Below, in pieces: positions 33,202-43,840 of a stretch of DNA of 64,000 nucleotides (position 1 is its first letter; every line of letters starts with the position of its first letter). The stretch is from contig OZ037924.1 of the NCBI GenBank assembly GCA_964035575.1, positions 1,054,001 through 1,118,000 of the forward strand, written 5' to 3'. This DNA comes from Rhynchopus sp. YZ270_cl-10. Taxonomy: Eukaryota; Euglenozoa; Diplonemea; Diplonemida; Diplonemidae. The position numbers and the translations under genes are program-made. The notes under the pieces are model-generated. The model was not told where the DNA came from. It did not search any database and saw only the letters and a program-made list of their open reading frames with translations.

Positions 33202-34431
33202 ATGCAAGAAATTGTGTTGCTGCCCACACCGCTCCGGAGGATGCAGCATTGCAACAGCAATAACCACAGTGATGTGGCGCCTTATTGGGTGGAGGTGCAG
33301 GGTGAGGTGGTGCAGGAAGGCGAGGAGGACGTGACGTGCACATACACCCTTACGCTCGACCCTCTTTGGGAGGCAACCCTGCTGCCCGCAGCGCGCACAG
33401 CGTTGCACGCCAATCTACCCCCAGGGGGGTCTGTCCTGCTAGAATTTGTGCCCATCCCGCATGCTGCGCAGCACGGTACACAGTACACCCCACCCCAAGG
33501 TACACCCGCCGCCGCCGACAAACTTCAACAAAGAATTCTCAACATTGTCTACGCAGCGTTTACACATCAATTTGATCAACACAATTGGGACACCAGACTC
33601 CTTGCATGCCATGTCCTCACAGAATCAGAATTAACCCTTCTTCACAGAGTCAGCGAGAAACGTCTTTCTGGCGATGACACAGACGATGCTGATGAGGACG
33701 CTCAGTTGGAGAGCTTGATGCACGCATTGCAGGGTGTCACTGCACCGCTTTTCCCAGACTTTATCCCAGAGAAAGGAGCCGTAAGTGAAAAGGAAGTGGA
33801 AACCCAAGAAGAATACGATATTCTCGACTTCTGCACCCCGGCACCACAGGTTGTCCTCAAACCAACGCAACAACGTAGTGTGGAGGGGGACCTTTTTATG
33901 AAGCTTAGCTGCACCAGCGGGAAGAACGATGCTGGATTTGAACGCGACACCTCTTTTGCGCCAAGCCGCCCCTGGGAAATGCTGCGCCGCCTGGTCGCCA
34001 ACAGAGAACTCCACAATGCCTACGACCGCTGCCTCCGATACAACCGAATGTGGGAGATTGCAGTCTGCTTTGTACGCTGGGAGACGCGGATCCGGGAGGA
34101 CAATGAATTTCGTGTGTTTGTGAGCGACCGGCAGGTCACAGCGGTGGCACAACAGAAATGGTACAAACGGCTTGCCTTCCGTCACGACCTCAACGCAATG
34201 GTGCAGTCTATCATCTCAGGCTGCGCAACCTGGCAGACCTCCGGCCTCGTGCCCTACGACAGCGTCATGCTCGACGTCTGGATAGACGACAACCTCGAAG
34301 CGCATCTCATCGAATGCAACCCATGGGGCCCCGCCTTCTCCTCAGGAAGCTCCCTCTTCCATTGGATCGGAGACGCGCCGCTCATCCACAACAAAGAGAA
34401 CAAAGTCTATGTGCGTTATGTTGGTGAATGA
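33202..34431 (+). CDS. CDC123/D123-like protein
   Basis: A 409-residue single-exon protein. The C-terminal half resembles the D123 family, the ATP-grasp-fold proteins that help assemble translation initiation factor eIF2. FMKLSCTSGKND (about 231) corresponds to the family's lysine/arginine-rich nucleotide-binding strand. EFRVFVSDRQVTAVAQQKWY (about 301) matches the E-F/M-R-V-F-V hallmark, and LIECNPWGP (about 369) matches the D/E-x-N-P-W/F-G magnesium-site motif, followed by SSLFHW. The N-terminal 200 residues are less conserved and include an acidic stretch (DDTDDADEDAQ). The ATG at 33202 (AAAAAATGC) is taken, with M14 as an alternative. Likely cytosolic. The assignment rests on motifs only, and some residues differ from the usual family pattern. 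Confidence 0.6.
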   Translation: MQEIVLLPTPLRRMQHCNSNNHSDVAPYWVEVQGEVVQEGEEDVTCTYTLTLDPLWEATLLPAARTALHANLPPGGSVLLEFVPIPHAAQHGTQYTPPQGTPAAADKLQQRILNIVYAAFTHQFDQHNWDTRLLACHVLTESELTLLHRVSEKRLSGDDTDDADEDAQLESLMHALQGVTAPLFPDFIPEKGAVSEKEVETQEEYDILDFCTPAPQVVLKPTQQRSVEGDLFMKLSCTSGKNDAGFERDTSFAPSRPWEMLRRLVANRELHNAYDRCLRYNRMWEIAVCFVRWETRIREDNEFRVFVSDRQVTAVAQQKWYKRLAFRHDLNAMVQSIISGCATWQTSGLVPYDSVMLDVWIDDNLEAHLIECNPWGPAFSSGSSLFHWIGDAPLIHNKENKVYVRYVGE

Positions 34432-34923
34432 ATGGAGGGGAAATAGCATTTTTTTTTTTCTGGCAATTTTGCCATTTTTTTTTTCGGGTGTGGTCGATGA
34501 TGACAGGAGAATGTTGTTCTTTTTTATGTGTGTTGACGCTGCTCTGTTGGGGATTTCTATCCCTGCTGCCCCCTACAGGGTTGTGTCGATGTGAAGTCAC
34601 CTACATTGGTTAGGTAAGTGGTGGGTGCATACGTGTATACGTGTATACGTGGCGCTTTTGATGCATACGTGTATGCAGCCCTGGGTTAGGGAGAGCGAAG
34701 AAGACGAAAAAGAATGAATGCTCGAAAAGGGGAAATTCCCCCCAAAACAAAAGAAGAAAAATCGCTTTACCCAACACAACAACAGTGCCTTTGTAAAGTT
34801 CCGATTTTCAATCCTCCACTTCTTTACTTCCATTGCTCTTCCCCTCCCCCCTCTTCCTCCCCCCTCTTCCTCCATCTCCTCTATCCTTCCAGAAACCCCC
34901 CTGCCCGCCTCTTCTTTTACAAA
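34432..34923. other. short spacer with inverted ACGTGTATAC repeats
   Basis: No gene. Bases 34626-34677 contain GCATACGTGTATACGTGTAT and its inverse around a GGCGCTTTTGAT centre, a potential hairpin. The pyrimidine tract at 34843-34890 precedes the ankyrin gene. Confidence 0.5.
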
Positions 34924-36021
34924 ATGGCGGCGTTGAAAAAGCCGACGCTTGACCGTGAACGTGTGTTCACGGCGGTGATTGAGAACAGCCCTGATGAGCG
35001 CACTGCGGTCCGCATCCTGACAGCAATCATGAACGAGGACAAGCTGCAGACAACGTCTGCGAACCTTTCCATCGAGAAGGGGTACGGCCGTGTCATGAAG
35101 CTGCTGCGTACGTGGGGCATTCCTTTCAACCTTGCGGACGGGAAGGGCAACACCCCACTTCACGTTGCCGCAGCACGCGGCGACACAGTCACCATGGAGC
35201 TCCTCCACGGAGTGGGGGCCGACGTGCACGCAAAGAACAACAACGGCAACACACCGATGCACTCCGCATCCTGGGGCGGCCACGTACACGCGATGGACCT
35301 TCTCCACTCCTGGGGCAGCCGCGCCGACGACAAGAACAAAGAGCTCAGCACACCGATGCACATTGCTGCGTGGAACGGCCACGCCAACGCGATGAAGCAG
35401 CTGAAGGAGTGGGGAGCGGACCCTGAGGCGACAAACAAGGAGGGCAACACGCCGATCCACCGCGCTGCGTGGAAAGGACACACCGAGGCGCTGGAGCTGC
35501 TGAAGAGCTGGAACGTTGCGCTGGAGGCACGCAAGAACAACGGCAGCACGCCGCTCCACAACGCTGCATGGAACGGCCACGTCCGTGCGATTGAGATGTT
35601 CCGCGACTGGGGATGCGGTCTCCAGGTCGAGAACAACGACGGACAGACACCATTCCACAACGCAGCCTGGAACGGCCACCTGAAGGCACTCAAGCTCCTC
35701 AAGGCAGAGGGTGCTGACATCGCACGCAAGGACGCCATGGGTGGCACCGCCTTCCACCACTGCTCCTGGAGCGGACACACACGTGCCATGGAGCTTCTCC
35801 AGTCCTGGGGTGTTGATATCCAAGAGGCGGACAAAAAGGGTAACGTGCCTTTCCACCACGCCTGTTGGAACGGTCACATCGACGCAATGAAGCTCCTTAA
35901 GCAGTGGGGTGTCGACATTCAGGCGAAGAACGGTAACGATGACACAGCGAAGGCGATCGCAGGGGTGCGTGGCGCAACGTACACTGTTCAAGTCCTTGAG
36001 GAGTGGGGTGCGACTGAGTAA
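34924..36021 (+). CDS. ankyrin-repeat protein
   Basis: A 365-residue single-exon protein made mainly of about nine 33-residue ankyrin repeats from residue 75 to 350, after a helical N-terminal cap. Repeats show the T-P-L/M-H-x-A-A box and the G-A-D type turn, but with an unusual constant tryptophan: AAWNGH or ASWGGH in helix 1 and a second W before G-A/V in the following turn (LKEWGAD, LLQSWGVDI). Adjacent repeats are similar in DNA, so the array has expanded or been homogenised. Ankyrin arrays bind proteins; no catalytic or membrane part is present. The frame is open to 34714, but the ATG at 34924 (ACAAAATGGC) follows the leader tract. The long open frame on the opposite strand (34597-36387) is a shadow of this repeat. 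Confidence 0.9.
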   Translation: MAALKKPTLDRERVFTAVIENSPDERTAVRILTAIMNEDKLQTTSANLSIEKGYGRVMKLLRTWGIPFNLADGKGNTPLHVAAARGDTVTMELLHGVGADVHAKNNNGNTPMHSASWGGHVHAMDLLHSWGSRADDKNKELSTPMHIAAWNGHANAMKQLKEWGADPEATNKEGNTPIHRAAWKGHTEALELLKSWNVALEARKNNGSTPLHNAAWNGHVRAIEMFRDWGCGLQVENNDGQTPFHNAAWNGHLKALKLLKAEGADIARKDAMGGTAFHHCSWSGHTRAMELLQSWGVDIQEADKKGNVPFHHACWNGHIDAMKLLKQWGVDIQAKNGNDDTAKAIAGVRGATYTVQVLEEWGATE

Positions 36022-36256
36022 AAGAAAAAGACGAATTTTGTAAAAGAAACAGCAACAAAAAAAACAAAAAAAGAGCAAAAAAAAAATTGGGGGAGTGGAG
36101 TGCGATGATTGCGAGTCTTTTATCTTCGGAGAGGTATCGCAACAAAAAAGGGTAAAAAAAAAGGTAAAGAAAGGGGGAAAAACGTGGACAAATGCAAAAT
36201 AAGGGGGAAATGAGGTCGTTTTATTGTAAGTTTTTTTTAGTTTTGTTTTTTTTTTT

Positions 36257-36289
36257 AGATGTGTGTGCGAGGCACATCCATCTTTCAAG
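36257..36289 (+). repeat. hairpin module H, shortened loop
   Basis: GATGTGTGTGCGAGGCACAT, then CCATCTTTCAAG. The loop is reduced relative to 32834-32869 but the TGTGC/GCACA arms are kept. Confidence 0.5.
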
Positions 36290-37110
36290 TTTTTTTTTTG
36301 TCTTTCAGAGCATTTTTTTGGAGGGAAAGAAGGGTCCAGGTGGAACAGTGAAATATGAGTACTGAAGGGATGGTCGAAAAAATACATTAAGGCGACCTTC
36401 GACTCATCTTACCAAGATCTTCTCTTTTTTTATTTTTTTATTTTTTTAGGGGGGGCTTTTCTAACGATGTGCATGGTGCGAGGGAGATGCGCATTCATCT
36501 TACAAAGTTTTCCATGGTGGGGTGAAGAACAGAAAACACAACAAAATATTTCATCATTTGTTCTTGTATATCGGCAATCACTTTGAGACCAAGTAGTGTA
36601 CAAAGCAATTGCCGATACAGCAGCAAATACAGGTCTGATTTTTTCCCCCCTCTTTATTGGGTTTCCCATAGGTCTCAGAAAGTGAGAATCAGTGTTGTCC
36701 GAATTTCGATCGTTTGCTTCGAAACGTCCAACATGACATATGGTACTCTCATAAATGGGACAGCCTTTTTTCTGCCAGCAAAATAATTTCGAGCTGGCTT
36801 TTTTTTTTTCTCTTCTTTTTCTCGTGTCTTTCTGTGCTACTTCACTCCCTCCAGACTTCCCCCCCAACTCTCACGCTTCTTTCTTTACTACGTGCTTGCA
36901 TCCACCAAGAGGTGTCTGCACGTCCGCAACCCCCTTTTTTTCATTTCCAAAATCCGCGCATCGTTTTTTGTGCGTCTGTTGGCGAAGCCTCAAAAGGATA
37001 AGTCATTTTATCTTCCTTATCCCCCCCTTTGGGAAGCCGAGTCACGATGTATAAAAAAACAAAAAAAAAATCCCCCCTTTTTTTGTCCTCGTGTGTGTTA
37101 TTTTTGTATA

Positions 37111-37152
37111 AGGTGACTAAGCACAGAGAGGCTTAGGTTCATTTTATATACT
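37111..37152 (+). repeat. hairpin module H, CTAAG/CTTAG arms
   Basis: AAGGTGA, CTAAG, CACAGAGAGG loop, CTTAG, then GTTCATTTTATA. Near-identical copies lie at 42362-42403 and 52843-52884. Confidence 0.65.
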
Positions 37153-37709
37153 TTTTCATTATGTTTTGGAGGGCGGTGGTGGGGGGTAAAGGCTTCATAC
37201 AGATATGGACTGAGGAGAAAAGGTTCGTTCATCTTTCAAAAAAAAAAAATGTTCTCTTTTTTTTTTTGCCCACACGCAGGTGGCAACACATTATTCAATA
37301 AAAAATCATGTGCCCCCTTCCACTGTACTACTGGGTAAGTAGATTTTTTTTTTTCATTCCCCCCCATTTCCCCTTTGACCTCCCCAAAAAAAGAAAAATA
37401 CAAAAAGGAGCAAAAGGTAAAAACAGCAAACCAATGTATGATATTGCACCAACTTTTTTCTGTGCGCGCGGTGCGGGCACCCATATATCTTAGTGTTTTT
37501 TTTACTGTGTTGTATCACAGCATTGTTTGCTTCAGCCCTGGCTCGCATACCCTATATTTTTTGTAACCGACCCCCCTTTTTTTGATCTCTTTTTGGCAAC
37601 GAAAAATACAAAAAAAAGACGGTTCTATTATTTTCAAAATAATTTTTCACCCTACGCTCGATTCCTTTCGTACGTACTAATAAATGGTTTGTTTTGATTG
37701 TGCGGGTAT

Positions 37710-37787
37710 TGGTGCTTTCATCCGGATGGCTTGGCATCGTACAGTGGGTCAGTCGGAGATGCCTGCAGCAAACAACTACAGTTTGTT
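37710..37787 (+). repeat. dispersed module P copy
   Basis: TTTCATCCGGATGGCTTGGC to AAACAACTACAGTTTG; 80-90% similar by eye to 32926-33008 and 50911-50994. Confidence 0.6.
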
Positions 37788-38033
37788 TTATCTACATTGC
37801 ATTTTATACGCCCAGTTTACGTACCCGCGCTACACCATGCACATGCTCGAACACGTCATCGTACGTGCCAAAATTACGAACTCCGGCTGGGAATGGCATC
37901 ATCCCTGACAATAAACTTGTGGAAGCCAGCGCAGCTGATGCTGATGCTGTGCGATAACGAATATGATAAGGTCACTAAGCACGAGAGAAAGATTGATGAA
38001 TAACCAATGTTCAAAACATTAAGTAATCTAATC

Positions 38034-38071
38034 AGACTAAGCACGAGAGCCTTAGGATCATCTTATAAACT
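38034..38071 (+). repeat. hairpin module H, 120 bases before a gene
   Basis: CTAAG, CACGAGAGC loop, CTTAG, then GATCATCTTATAAAC. It lies just upstream of the pyrimidine leader and start codon at 38190, so it may mark a transcription start. Confidence 0.55.
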
Positions 38072-38189
38072 TTTTCTTTTATACCTTCTTCGTCACTCAA
38101 ATTACCCTCTCTAACCTCCCCCCTACCCAAACACCACCACCATCTCCCTCTCTAGCCCCTTCCTTCGCTGCCCCTTTAAAAATACAACA

Positions 38190-39065
38190 ATGCATGCACT
38201 GCGCTCCCTCCGTTCTCTCAGGGGGTTTGGTAAGCTTTCTGTGAACGCCTTTTCTCTTCCTTCTCAGACACGGTATTTGGGGCAGACTGTCCCTGCAGCT
38301 TATAAGAGCACAGTGCAGGCGAGCAGCCCTATCTTCAAGGAGGTGTTCAACTGCGGCAGTCTGTTTGACGTGAAGGACCTTCCAGAGCGGACCAGCAAGG
38401 GGAAGCGCTACGTCGTGTTTGAGGTGCGCAGCGCACTGAGCCCGCATCTGCTGAAGTGCGCAACAGAGAGTCTGGTCCAGGCAGGTGTCTTCCCCGGAGT
38501 GTTCACGCGAGATGCTAAGACAGGCAAGCCACAAAACATCCGTTTTTCCGATGCCCGCAAAGATCAAAAAAAGCTGCAAGACATCTGGCTTCTTGTTTTC
38601 GTGCCTTACGCCCAGGATGATGAGTTTCGGAGTAACATCAAAAAGATTTTGACCCGTGCAGTGGCGATTCACCAGGCAGAGTTGTCCAGCGGGTTTGCGC
38701 AGATCAAGCTGGAGCACGTCAAAAACATCCCCGACTGCGTTTTCTCGGAGGGGGGAGAACCACAGGCAGGGATTCTGTACGAAGGGGCATGTGAGTTTGG
38801 GGATCTGATCTTCTCGGTGGCGGGCATTCTTGCGCGGAAAGAATACAGCGCGGAGGTGCGTGTACAGGACGAGGACGGTACACCCTCTGCAGCTACCTTG
38901 CTCGTTACAGTCCCATCCAGAGACGAGGAACGTCTTCGTGCCCTCCCTCAAGCAGTAAAGTCCGCCACATCCTCCGCCCTCAAACAGTACAACGAACGAG
39001 TCGCGAAGGAGTTGCAGGAAAATATGTTTAAATCTGTCACCGCAGATGAAGCGCAGTCTGCGTGA
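38190..39065 (+). CDS. unrecognised protein with possible organelle-targeting N-terminus
   Basis: A 291-residue single-exon protein that I do not recognise. The first ~28 residues are rich in Arg, Leu and Ser with no acidic residue (MHALRSLRSLRGFGKLSV), like a mitochondrial-type presequence. The rest is a soluble mixed alpha/beta protein with a helical C-terminus (QAVKSATSSALKQYNERVAK). No cysteine cluster, nucleotide-binding loop or membrane helix is visible. It starts at ACAATGC after a pyrimidine leader, with a hairpin module 120 bases upstream. Function unknown; targeting is an inference from composition. Confidence 0.75.
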   Translation: MHALRSLRSLRGFGKLSVNAFSLPSQTRYLGQTVPAAYKSTVQASSPIFKEVFNCGSLFDVKDLPERTSKGKRYVVFEVRSALSPHLLKCATESLVQAGVFPGVFTRDAKTGKPQNIRFSDARKDQKKLQDIWLLVFVPYAQDDEFRSNIKKILTRAVAIHQAELSSGFAQIKLEHVKNIPDCVFSEGGEPQAGILYEGACEFGDLIFSVAGILARKEYSAEVRVQDEDGTPSAATLLVTVPSRDEERLRALPQAVKSATSSALKQYNERVAKELQENMFKSVTADEAQSA

Positions 39066-39277
39066 GATGAAAGGAAATGAGGGCGGGTAAATTTATATTC
39101 TGTATCTTCGATGAAAAAACCACCTTTTTTTTTTATGGCTTTTTTCCACAACGTTTCTTTTTTGTATTGAGGTACAAAAACATTCTGCAAAGGAATGAGT
39201 TCACAAAAAAACGAAAAAAACCCCTACCTTTCAACTCTATTAAAACTATACCACACTATCCACCAGGGTACACAGAG

Positions 39278-39322
39278 AGAGATTCTCCTCTCTCTCTCTC
39301 TCTCTTTCTCTTCTCTCTCCCA
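39278..39322 (+). promoter_or_regulatory. CT-rich leader of the 142-residue gene
   Basis: CTCTCT-type tract ending nine bases before the start at 39331, between two A-rich stretches. Confidence 0.4.
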
Positions 39323-39330
39323 CCAATAAA

Positions 39331-39759
39331 ATGTCTGACGAATGGATGGCAGAAGCCGAGGTGTTTGGAGAGCATCTGAGGAGAGCGCAAAGTGCGTTTG
39401 GTGTGCTGCTGCGTGATGGATCCGCTTCTGACGAGCGGTCTGCGATTGTGAAGGCGGCAGGCGCAGTGGTGGCACCTGCAGAAGAGAGAGGTTCAGCGTT
39501 GCTGGCTCTATCCATGGCGTTAGAGGGGATGTCCACCGGGCTTGACGACCTGCAGCAACGAGAAGAAAAAGCTCCAGTACACCTGCAGGCCTGCGCCTCC
39601 CGGGAGCGTGAGACTGCAGCACAGATTCTTGCCTCGCTGCAACGTCTTGCTGCAGCGCACGCAGACGGGGTGCGACTCAAGCCAGAGGACGTCTCATATG
39701 AATGTGGTCTGTACTTTGCAGTCTGGGATACACATCCGTTGATTCCAATTGAAAGTTAG
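39331..39759 (+). CDS. small helical protein of unknown function
   Basis: A 142-residue protein starting at AATAAAATGTC directly after a CT-rich leader. It is Ala/Glu-rich and predicted almost entirely helical (for example EVFGEHLRRAQSAFGVLL and ETAAQILASLQRLAAAHADG), with a short non-helical end (YECGLYFAVWDTHPLIPIES). No family is recognised. Coding status is supported by leader, start context and base composition. A downstream exon cannot be excluded, but no GTATG donor is seen near the end. Confidence 0.6.
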   Translation: MSDEWMAEAEVFGEHLRRAQSAFGVLLRDGSASDERSAIVKAAGAVVAPAEERGSALLALSMALEGMSTGLDDLQQREEKAPVHLQACASRERETAAQILASLQRLAAAHADGVRLKPEDVSYECGLYFAVWDTHPLIPIES

Positions 39760-40529
39760 GAGAGAGTGTGCGGGGTGACGGGGTGAGGGTGAGGGGACAA
39801 AAACGGAACTTCAAGTTCGCGGAATTTTCTCATAAAAAAATGGTGCCAAAGCATTTCCAGATGATCATCACACACCAAAATAGTCAATGTCTGAGGCATC
39901 CAAGAGAGGTTTTCATCAATTCTTCTCGAACTGATCCGGGGAAGAAGGCATCGGTGTCTCGACTCCAACGGCGTAAGCTAGAAAACTGCTTCTGCTTCTA
40001 ATAGCTTTAACACAGTCACTGGCTTTTTGTGATCGACTCCGAAAGTCCATTCTTGGATGGCCTCTGTTGTTGACGGAAGTCAGCGATTTTCATTTTGTTG
40101 CAGCTTCGGATAAGGGGTCTGCCGCTTCTCTATTGCCCTCTTCCGAATGAATTTGTGCGGTGTACTCCGTGTCTCAAGGATAGTGTCCTTCGTGCTGTTG
40201 TAGTAGTTCCTGGGTTCTTTGCATTTCGTTCTCGTTTTCTTCCCCTGATCTGCTGATCTGCACAACAATTTGTACTAACCTGCAAAAACCCCTAGGTCTT
40301 GGTTATGCGCGATGTCTTCCAAAGAAGTTAAACAACAACTGTCCTAGCTCGCTTTTGGTGCCGTACTTCCCAAACAATAATCCCCGGCAAATACAGCCCA
40401 GACGAAGTTGGTTTTGCAGCCAGGACTCGCTGGGCGTCCGTTGGAAACACACACACCACATCACTTCAGGGTACCCCCACCCAGCCCCCCTCTTCCCCCT
40501 CTTCCCTCCCCCTCCCCCCTTTTCCCACT
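39760..40529. other. spacer without gene
   Basis: Unusually mixed composition for a spacer but no convincing frame. It ends in a pyrimidine tract (40476-40524) that abuts the kinase start. Confidence 0.5.
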
Positions 40530-41663
40530 ATGCAGACACAGTCTACAGCATCGATAAAGGGGATTGAGATGCTTGACGAGAGGTTGGACACGGTGACCTG
40601 CGAAGGACGGCCTTATGCACGACGTGTTGACGACATTGAGGATGAATACGAGGTGGTGCCGAATGCACAGGACGTGGAGGGCGCTGCTGTGCAGGGGCTG
40701 CTTGGTAAAGGGTGCTACGGTGTCGTACAACGGTATCGAAAGCGCGACAGCGCAGATCTGCCTCATGTACCGGACACATGCGTTGCGATAAAGTCTATTG
40801 CCAAACAACGTGCCACACGGACTGCGTGCACCACACGGCATGTTCTCATTGAGATTGCGGTGCTCCAGCAGGTGAGACACCAGAACATCGTTGAGGTGTT
40901 TGAGGTCGTGCACACAGCAGAGTCCATCTATCTGGTGATGGAGCTGTGCAAAGGGGTCGAGCTCTTTCTGTACATCCTCAGGGAGAGGTCCTTAAGCGAG
41001 GCCGTCTCTGCCGTCGTCACGAAACAGCTGCTGCAGGCGCTGGAATACCTCCATTCGCTCAACGTCGTCCACAGAGATATCAAACCCGAAAACATTCTGA
41101 TCAACCCTGAAGACCTTAGCATCAAAGTCATCGACTTCGGCCTTGCAAAATACATCGGCCCTTCTGAAGGGATGCACGGTGTGCACTACCCTACCCCACA
41201 CCCAGGACTGGCCCCTGAAGAGGACCGCAAGACGAAGACTGGGTCTCCTGTGTTAGCTGCGACACCCTGCGGGACGGATCTGTATCTCTCCCACGAAGGG
41301 ATAACTGCGGTGTTGGAGGGAACCTGCGCGTTTTTATCAACAACTAGTCAGTTGCCGAAGAAAGATGTATATGGTGCGGGAGTCACATTGTACACCATGT
41401 TAACCGGAAGGCACCCCTACCATAGACACTCTGTCAGTACACATGCGCAGGACCCGGACCCAACGGGGTCCCGTATAAAACGTTTGCGTGAGATCCAGCG
41501 TTTGATGGGCGAAGGAGCGATATACCCTCTCCTCTCGCTCTGCGGGGTCAAGCTTGATGCCATGGAATGTGTACGAGAGCTGCTCTCTAACTGCCCAAAT
41601 GATCGCGTATCTGCCAAGGGGGCGTTGGAAATGGAATATCTCAAGAATGTTGTCGTGCCGTGA
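40530..41663 (+). CDS. serine/threonine protein kinase A (CAMK/SNF1-like)
   Basis: A 377-residue kinase in one exon. The glycine loop GKGCYGVV is near residue 60, the VAIK lysine near 88, the catalytic HRDIKPEN near 180 and DFG near 200, all intact. As in the two sister kinases at 47918 and 53832, about 45 residues separate DFG from the conserved TPCGT, so the activation segment is expanded. The normal APE motif is replaced by SHE in LYLSHEGI. It ends soon after the domain (YLKNVVVP) and lacks the C-terminal tail of its sisters. The start follows directly on a pyrimidine tract. It probably phosphorylates Ser/Thr; upstream signal and substrates are unknown. Confidence 0.88.
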   Translation: MQTQSTASIKGIEMLDERLDTVTCEGRPYARRVDDIEDEYEVVPNAQDVEGAAVQGLLGKGCYGVVQRYRKRDSADLPHVPDTCVAIKSIAKQRATRTACTTRHVLIEIAVLQQVRHQNIVEVFEVVHTAESIYLVMELCKGVELFLYILRERSLSEAVSAVVTKQLLQALEYLHSLNVVHRDIKPENILINPEDLSIKVIDFGLAKYIGPSEGMHGVHYPTPHPGLAPEEDRKTKTGSPVLAATPCGTDLYLSHEGITAVLEGTCAFLSTTSQLPKKDVYGAGVTLYTMLTGRHPYHRHSVSTHAQDPDPTGSRIKRLREIQRLMGEGAIYPLLSLCGVKLDAMECVRELLSNCPNDRVSAKGALEMEYLKNVVVP

Positions 41664-41877
41664 TGTCGTGATGGTGTCGTCAGGCGCACGATAAAAACGA
41701 TGTTCAGGTGAGGCTTTTTGGTTTCATCGAATTTTATTGGTTTCAGATTTGAATCATTGTGGTTTTTTTATTCAGCCACTTTATTGAAAGATGTGTGAGA
41801 AGTATGTCTTCTAATTTCATTTTCTATTTTTTTTTGTGAAAAATAGGGGTGGGGGAGAGGAGAATACTGTACACGGT

Positions 41878-41969
41878 GCGCTGGTAGAGGAAAACCTGGT
41901 CAGTTGACCAACTAATATGACCAGGTTTTGACCAGAGGGTGTACCTGGTCAGAGCCTCTGACCAGCGCA
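41878..41969. repeat. 92-base palindromic element
   Basis: Outer arms TGCGCTGGTAGAGG and CCTCTGACCAGCGCA, inner arms CCTGGTCA and TGACCAGG. A hairpin-type MITE or relict; no coding content. Confidence 0.55.
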
Positions 41970-42361
41970 ACTGTGTAGGATACGGGAATTTCTCAGCATT
42001 TGCGTACAAACCCTTTTGTATTTTTTAAGGGCGCGTATTATTTTTACCAAAAACGCTTTTTGAGAGGGGGGGGTTAAAACGGGGCGGTAGGGCTGTAAAT
42101 ACAGATTCCATTTCATAAATTGCGTTCGCCCACAATAAAACATGGGTGTGACGTCTGGGTAGCACATCTTTTGTGATACGGATGGACTGCAGCAAGAGAT
42201 CTATGGCCTAGCCCCCCATACCTACCCCTACCCTCTTTGCAGCGAGGTAAGGAAATTATGCAAAAAAAAAAGTAAAACCACGTTTTTTTTTCTTCTCAAC
42301 ACTTTTGTAAAGGATGTCAGCACGGAAAGGACCATTATTTTCATTTTGATTTTTTTTTTTA

Positions 42362-42403
42362 AAGGTGACTCAGCACAGAGAGGCTTAGGTTCATCTTATA
42401 AAC
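42362..42403 (+). repeat. hairpin module H
   Basis: AAGGTGACTCAG, CACAGAGAGG loop, CTTAG, GTTCATCTTATAAAC. Nearly identical to 37111-37152 and 52843-52884; one arm base is changed (CTCAG), weakening the stem. Confidence 0.6.
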
Positions 42404-42777
42404 TTTTCTTTTTTTCGTTTCGGCTCTGGTTCTGTTTTGTTTTGCTCTGTAGTGTGGGCTGCTCAGCTTGGACTTGATGTAGCACTACTCCCAGGGCCCA
42501 TCTCCCCTCACGCTCACACTTGAGCACAGTTTTTTTTATCCAACTCGTGTAAAGCGATAGTTACCACAAACAAAAAAAAAACCCCCCTGAGTCGGCTTGC
42601 TTCAAGGAGTTGCTACCTTGTGTTCCAATTGTTCCATTTTCCACGAGCGGTAGTGGGAGTAGGAGATGCCAACTTAGACGGCAAAATGGAAGCAAGCTGG
42701 CGGAGGGTAGGGCGTGGAGTGGATATAGTATTGCTGTTGCTGCTTTTTTTCCAAATTTTCAAAAAAAAAGGACAGTG

Positions 42778-42840
42778 GATATTGCACAACTGTGGCAACA
42801 CAACCGAGGCAACTACACTACTAACAATTTATCAAAAAAA
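42778..42840 (+). repeat. dispersed module N copy
   Basis: ATTGCACAACTGTGGCAACA to ACTAACAATTTATC followed by a run of A; very close to 26375-26432. Confidence 0.65.
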
Positions 42841-43608
42841 AAAAAAAAAAAAAAACCCCTACCCCCGCATAAGGTTTGCATCCGGTACATCAGGTTCACG
42901 AACCGTGTAAGGTTCACGAACCCGTTGGTATTCACATGTATGTAAACCTCATGCGGGAGGGGGGTTTACTATAAACCGAGTTTCGATCATATCAATTTAT
43001 GAGCCGTTTCGCAGTTCCAAGAGAACAATCAAAAAGAGAAAAAAAATGAGGCCAAGCGGTATGGGTCACTGGAAGCGGGTATTTTGTGTTGTGCGTGCAT
43101 ATTGGCGTCTGTGTTATGATGTTTTTGTTTTCTGTTCCGTTCTGCGTTTTTATTTTTACTTTTTTTTTTATTTTCCTCTGTGGCTCTTTCTGTTTCTTCT
43201 TTTTAGACCACATATTCACCTTGGGGCGAAATGGAGGGGGGTCACTCTGACGGCAACCATGCCACAGCAGTTTGGCAACCATGTGAAACACTTTGCTCCG
43301 GAGGAAGATCCCAGGCGTGCCATGATCCCGGGGGAGATTTGACGGGGACGTTTGACCCCCCAAAAAAAACCCCCATAGTGTGCCTCATCCTCGAGTGTGT
43401 ACACCTATCGCAACCAAGTACTCAACACACAGAGAGAAGATCGATGGACTCCATCTTTCGAGATGAAGACCTTATCTAAACGCGAACTTCACATTTTGGG
43501 AAAGTTCGCTACGAGACTCGGTAACGCAGTTTTGGTGATAAGATCTTCCACAACTGTCTTCAACATTCAGTTAAATTGGTTGGCTTTCACCACGTCACTC
43601 AAGAGGTG

Positions 43609-43641
<33 letters not shown>

Positions 43642-43737
43642 CTGTTTTTTGGGAGAGTCAGACTCAGACCAGAGTATTGAAACAAAAATTTTATTTCACG
43701 TTTTCCATTCTTCGATGTGTATTCATCTTAGCTTTAA

Positions 43738-43840
43738 AGAAATGGTGGTAGAACTGCATGGTTGGGTGTCCACCCCGGTGCAGCCGGTCATATAAGGTAC
43801 ACTGTTCACGTTAGGGCTTTGTATTTCAAGTCAAATTTAT
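43738..43840 (+). repeat. dispersed module G copy
   Basis: GAACTGCATGGTTGGGTGTC, CACCCCGG, then GGTACACTGTTCACG and GTATTTCAAGTCAA. Core is shared with 50762-50872 and 52470-52576. Confidence 0.6.

Larger units (their letters stand above)
36022..38189. other. gene-free stretch with hairpin modules
   Basis: Holds H-type modules at 36257-36289, 36389-36420, 37111-37152 and 38034-38071, a P module (37710-37787) and many homopolymer runs. A pyrimidine tract (38100-38168) precedes the next gene. No gene is supported. Confidence 0.5.

Noticed and set aside
34597-36387. A 596-codon open frame on the minus strand
   Set aside because: It is the mirror of the ankyrin array; repeated codons keep the opposite strand open. 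The + strand has the proper leader, start context and domain.
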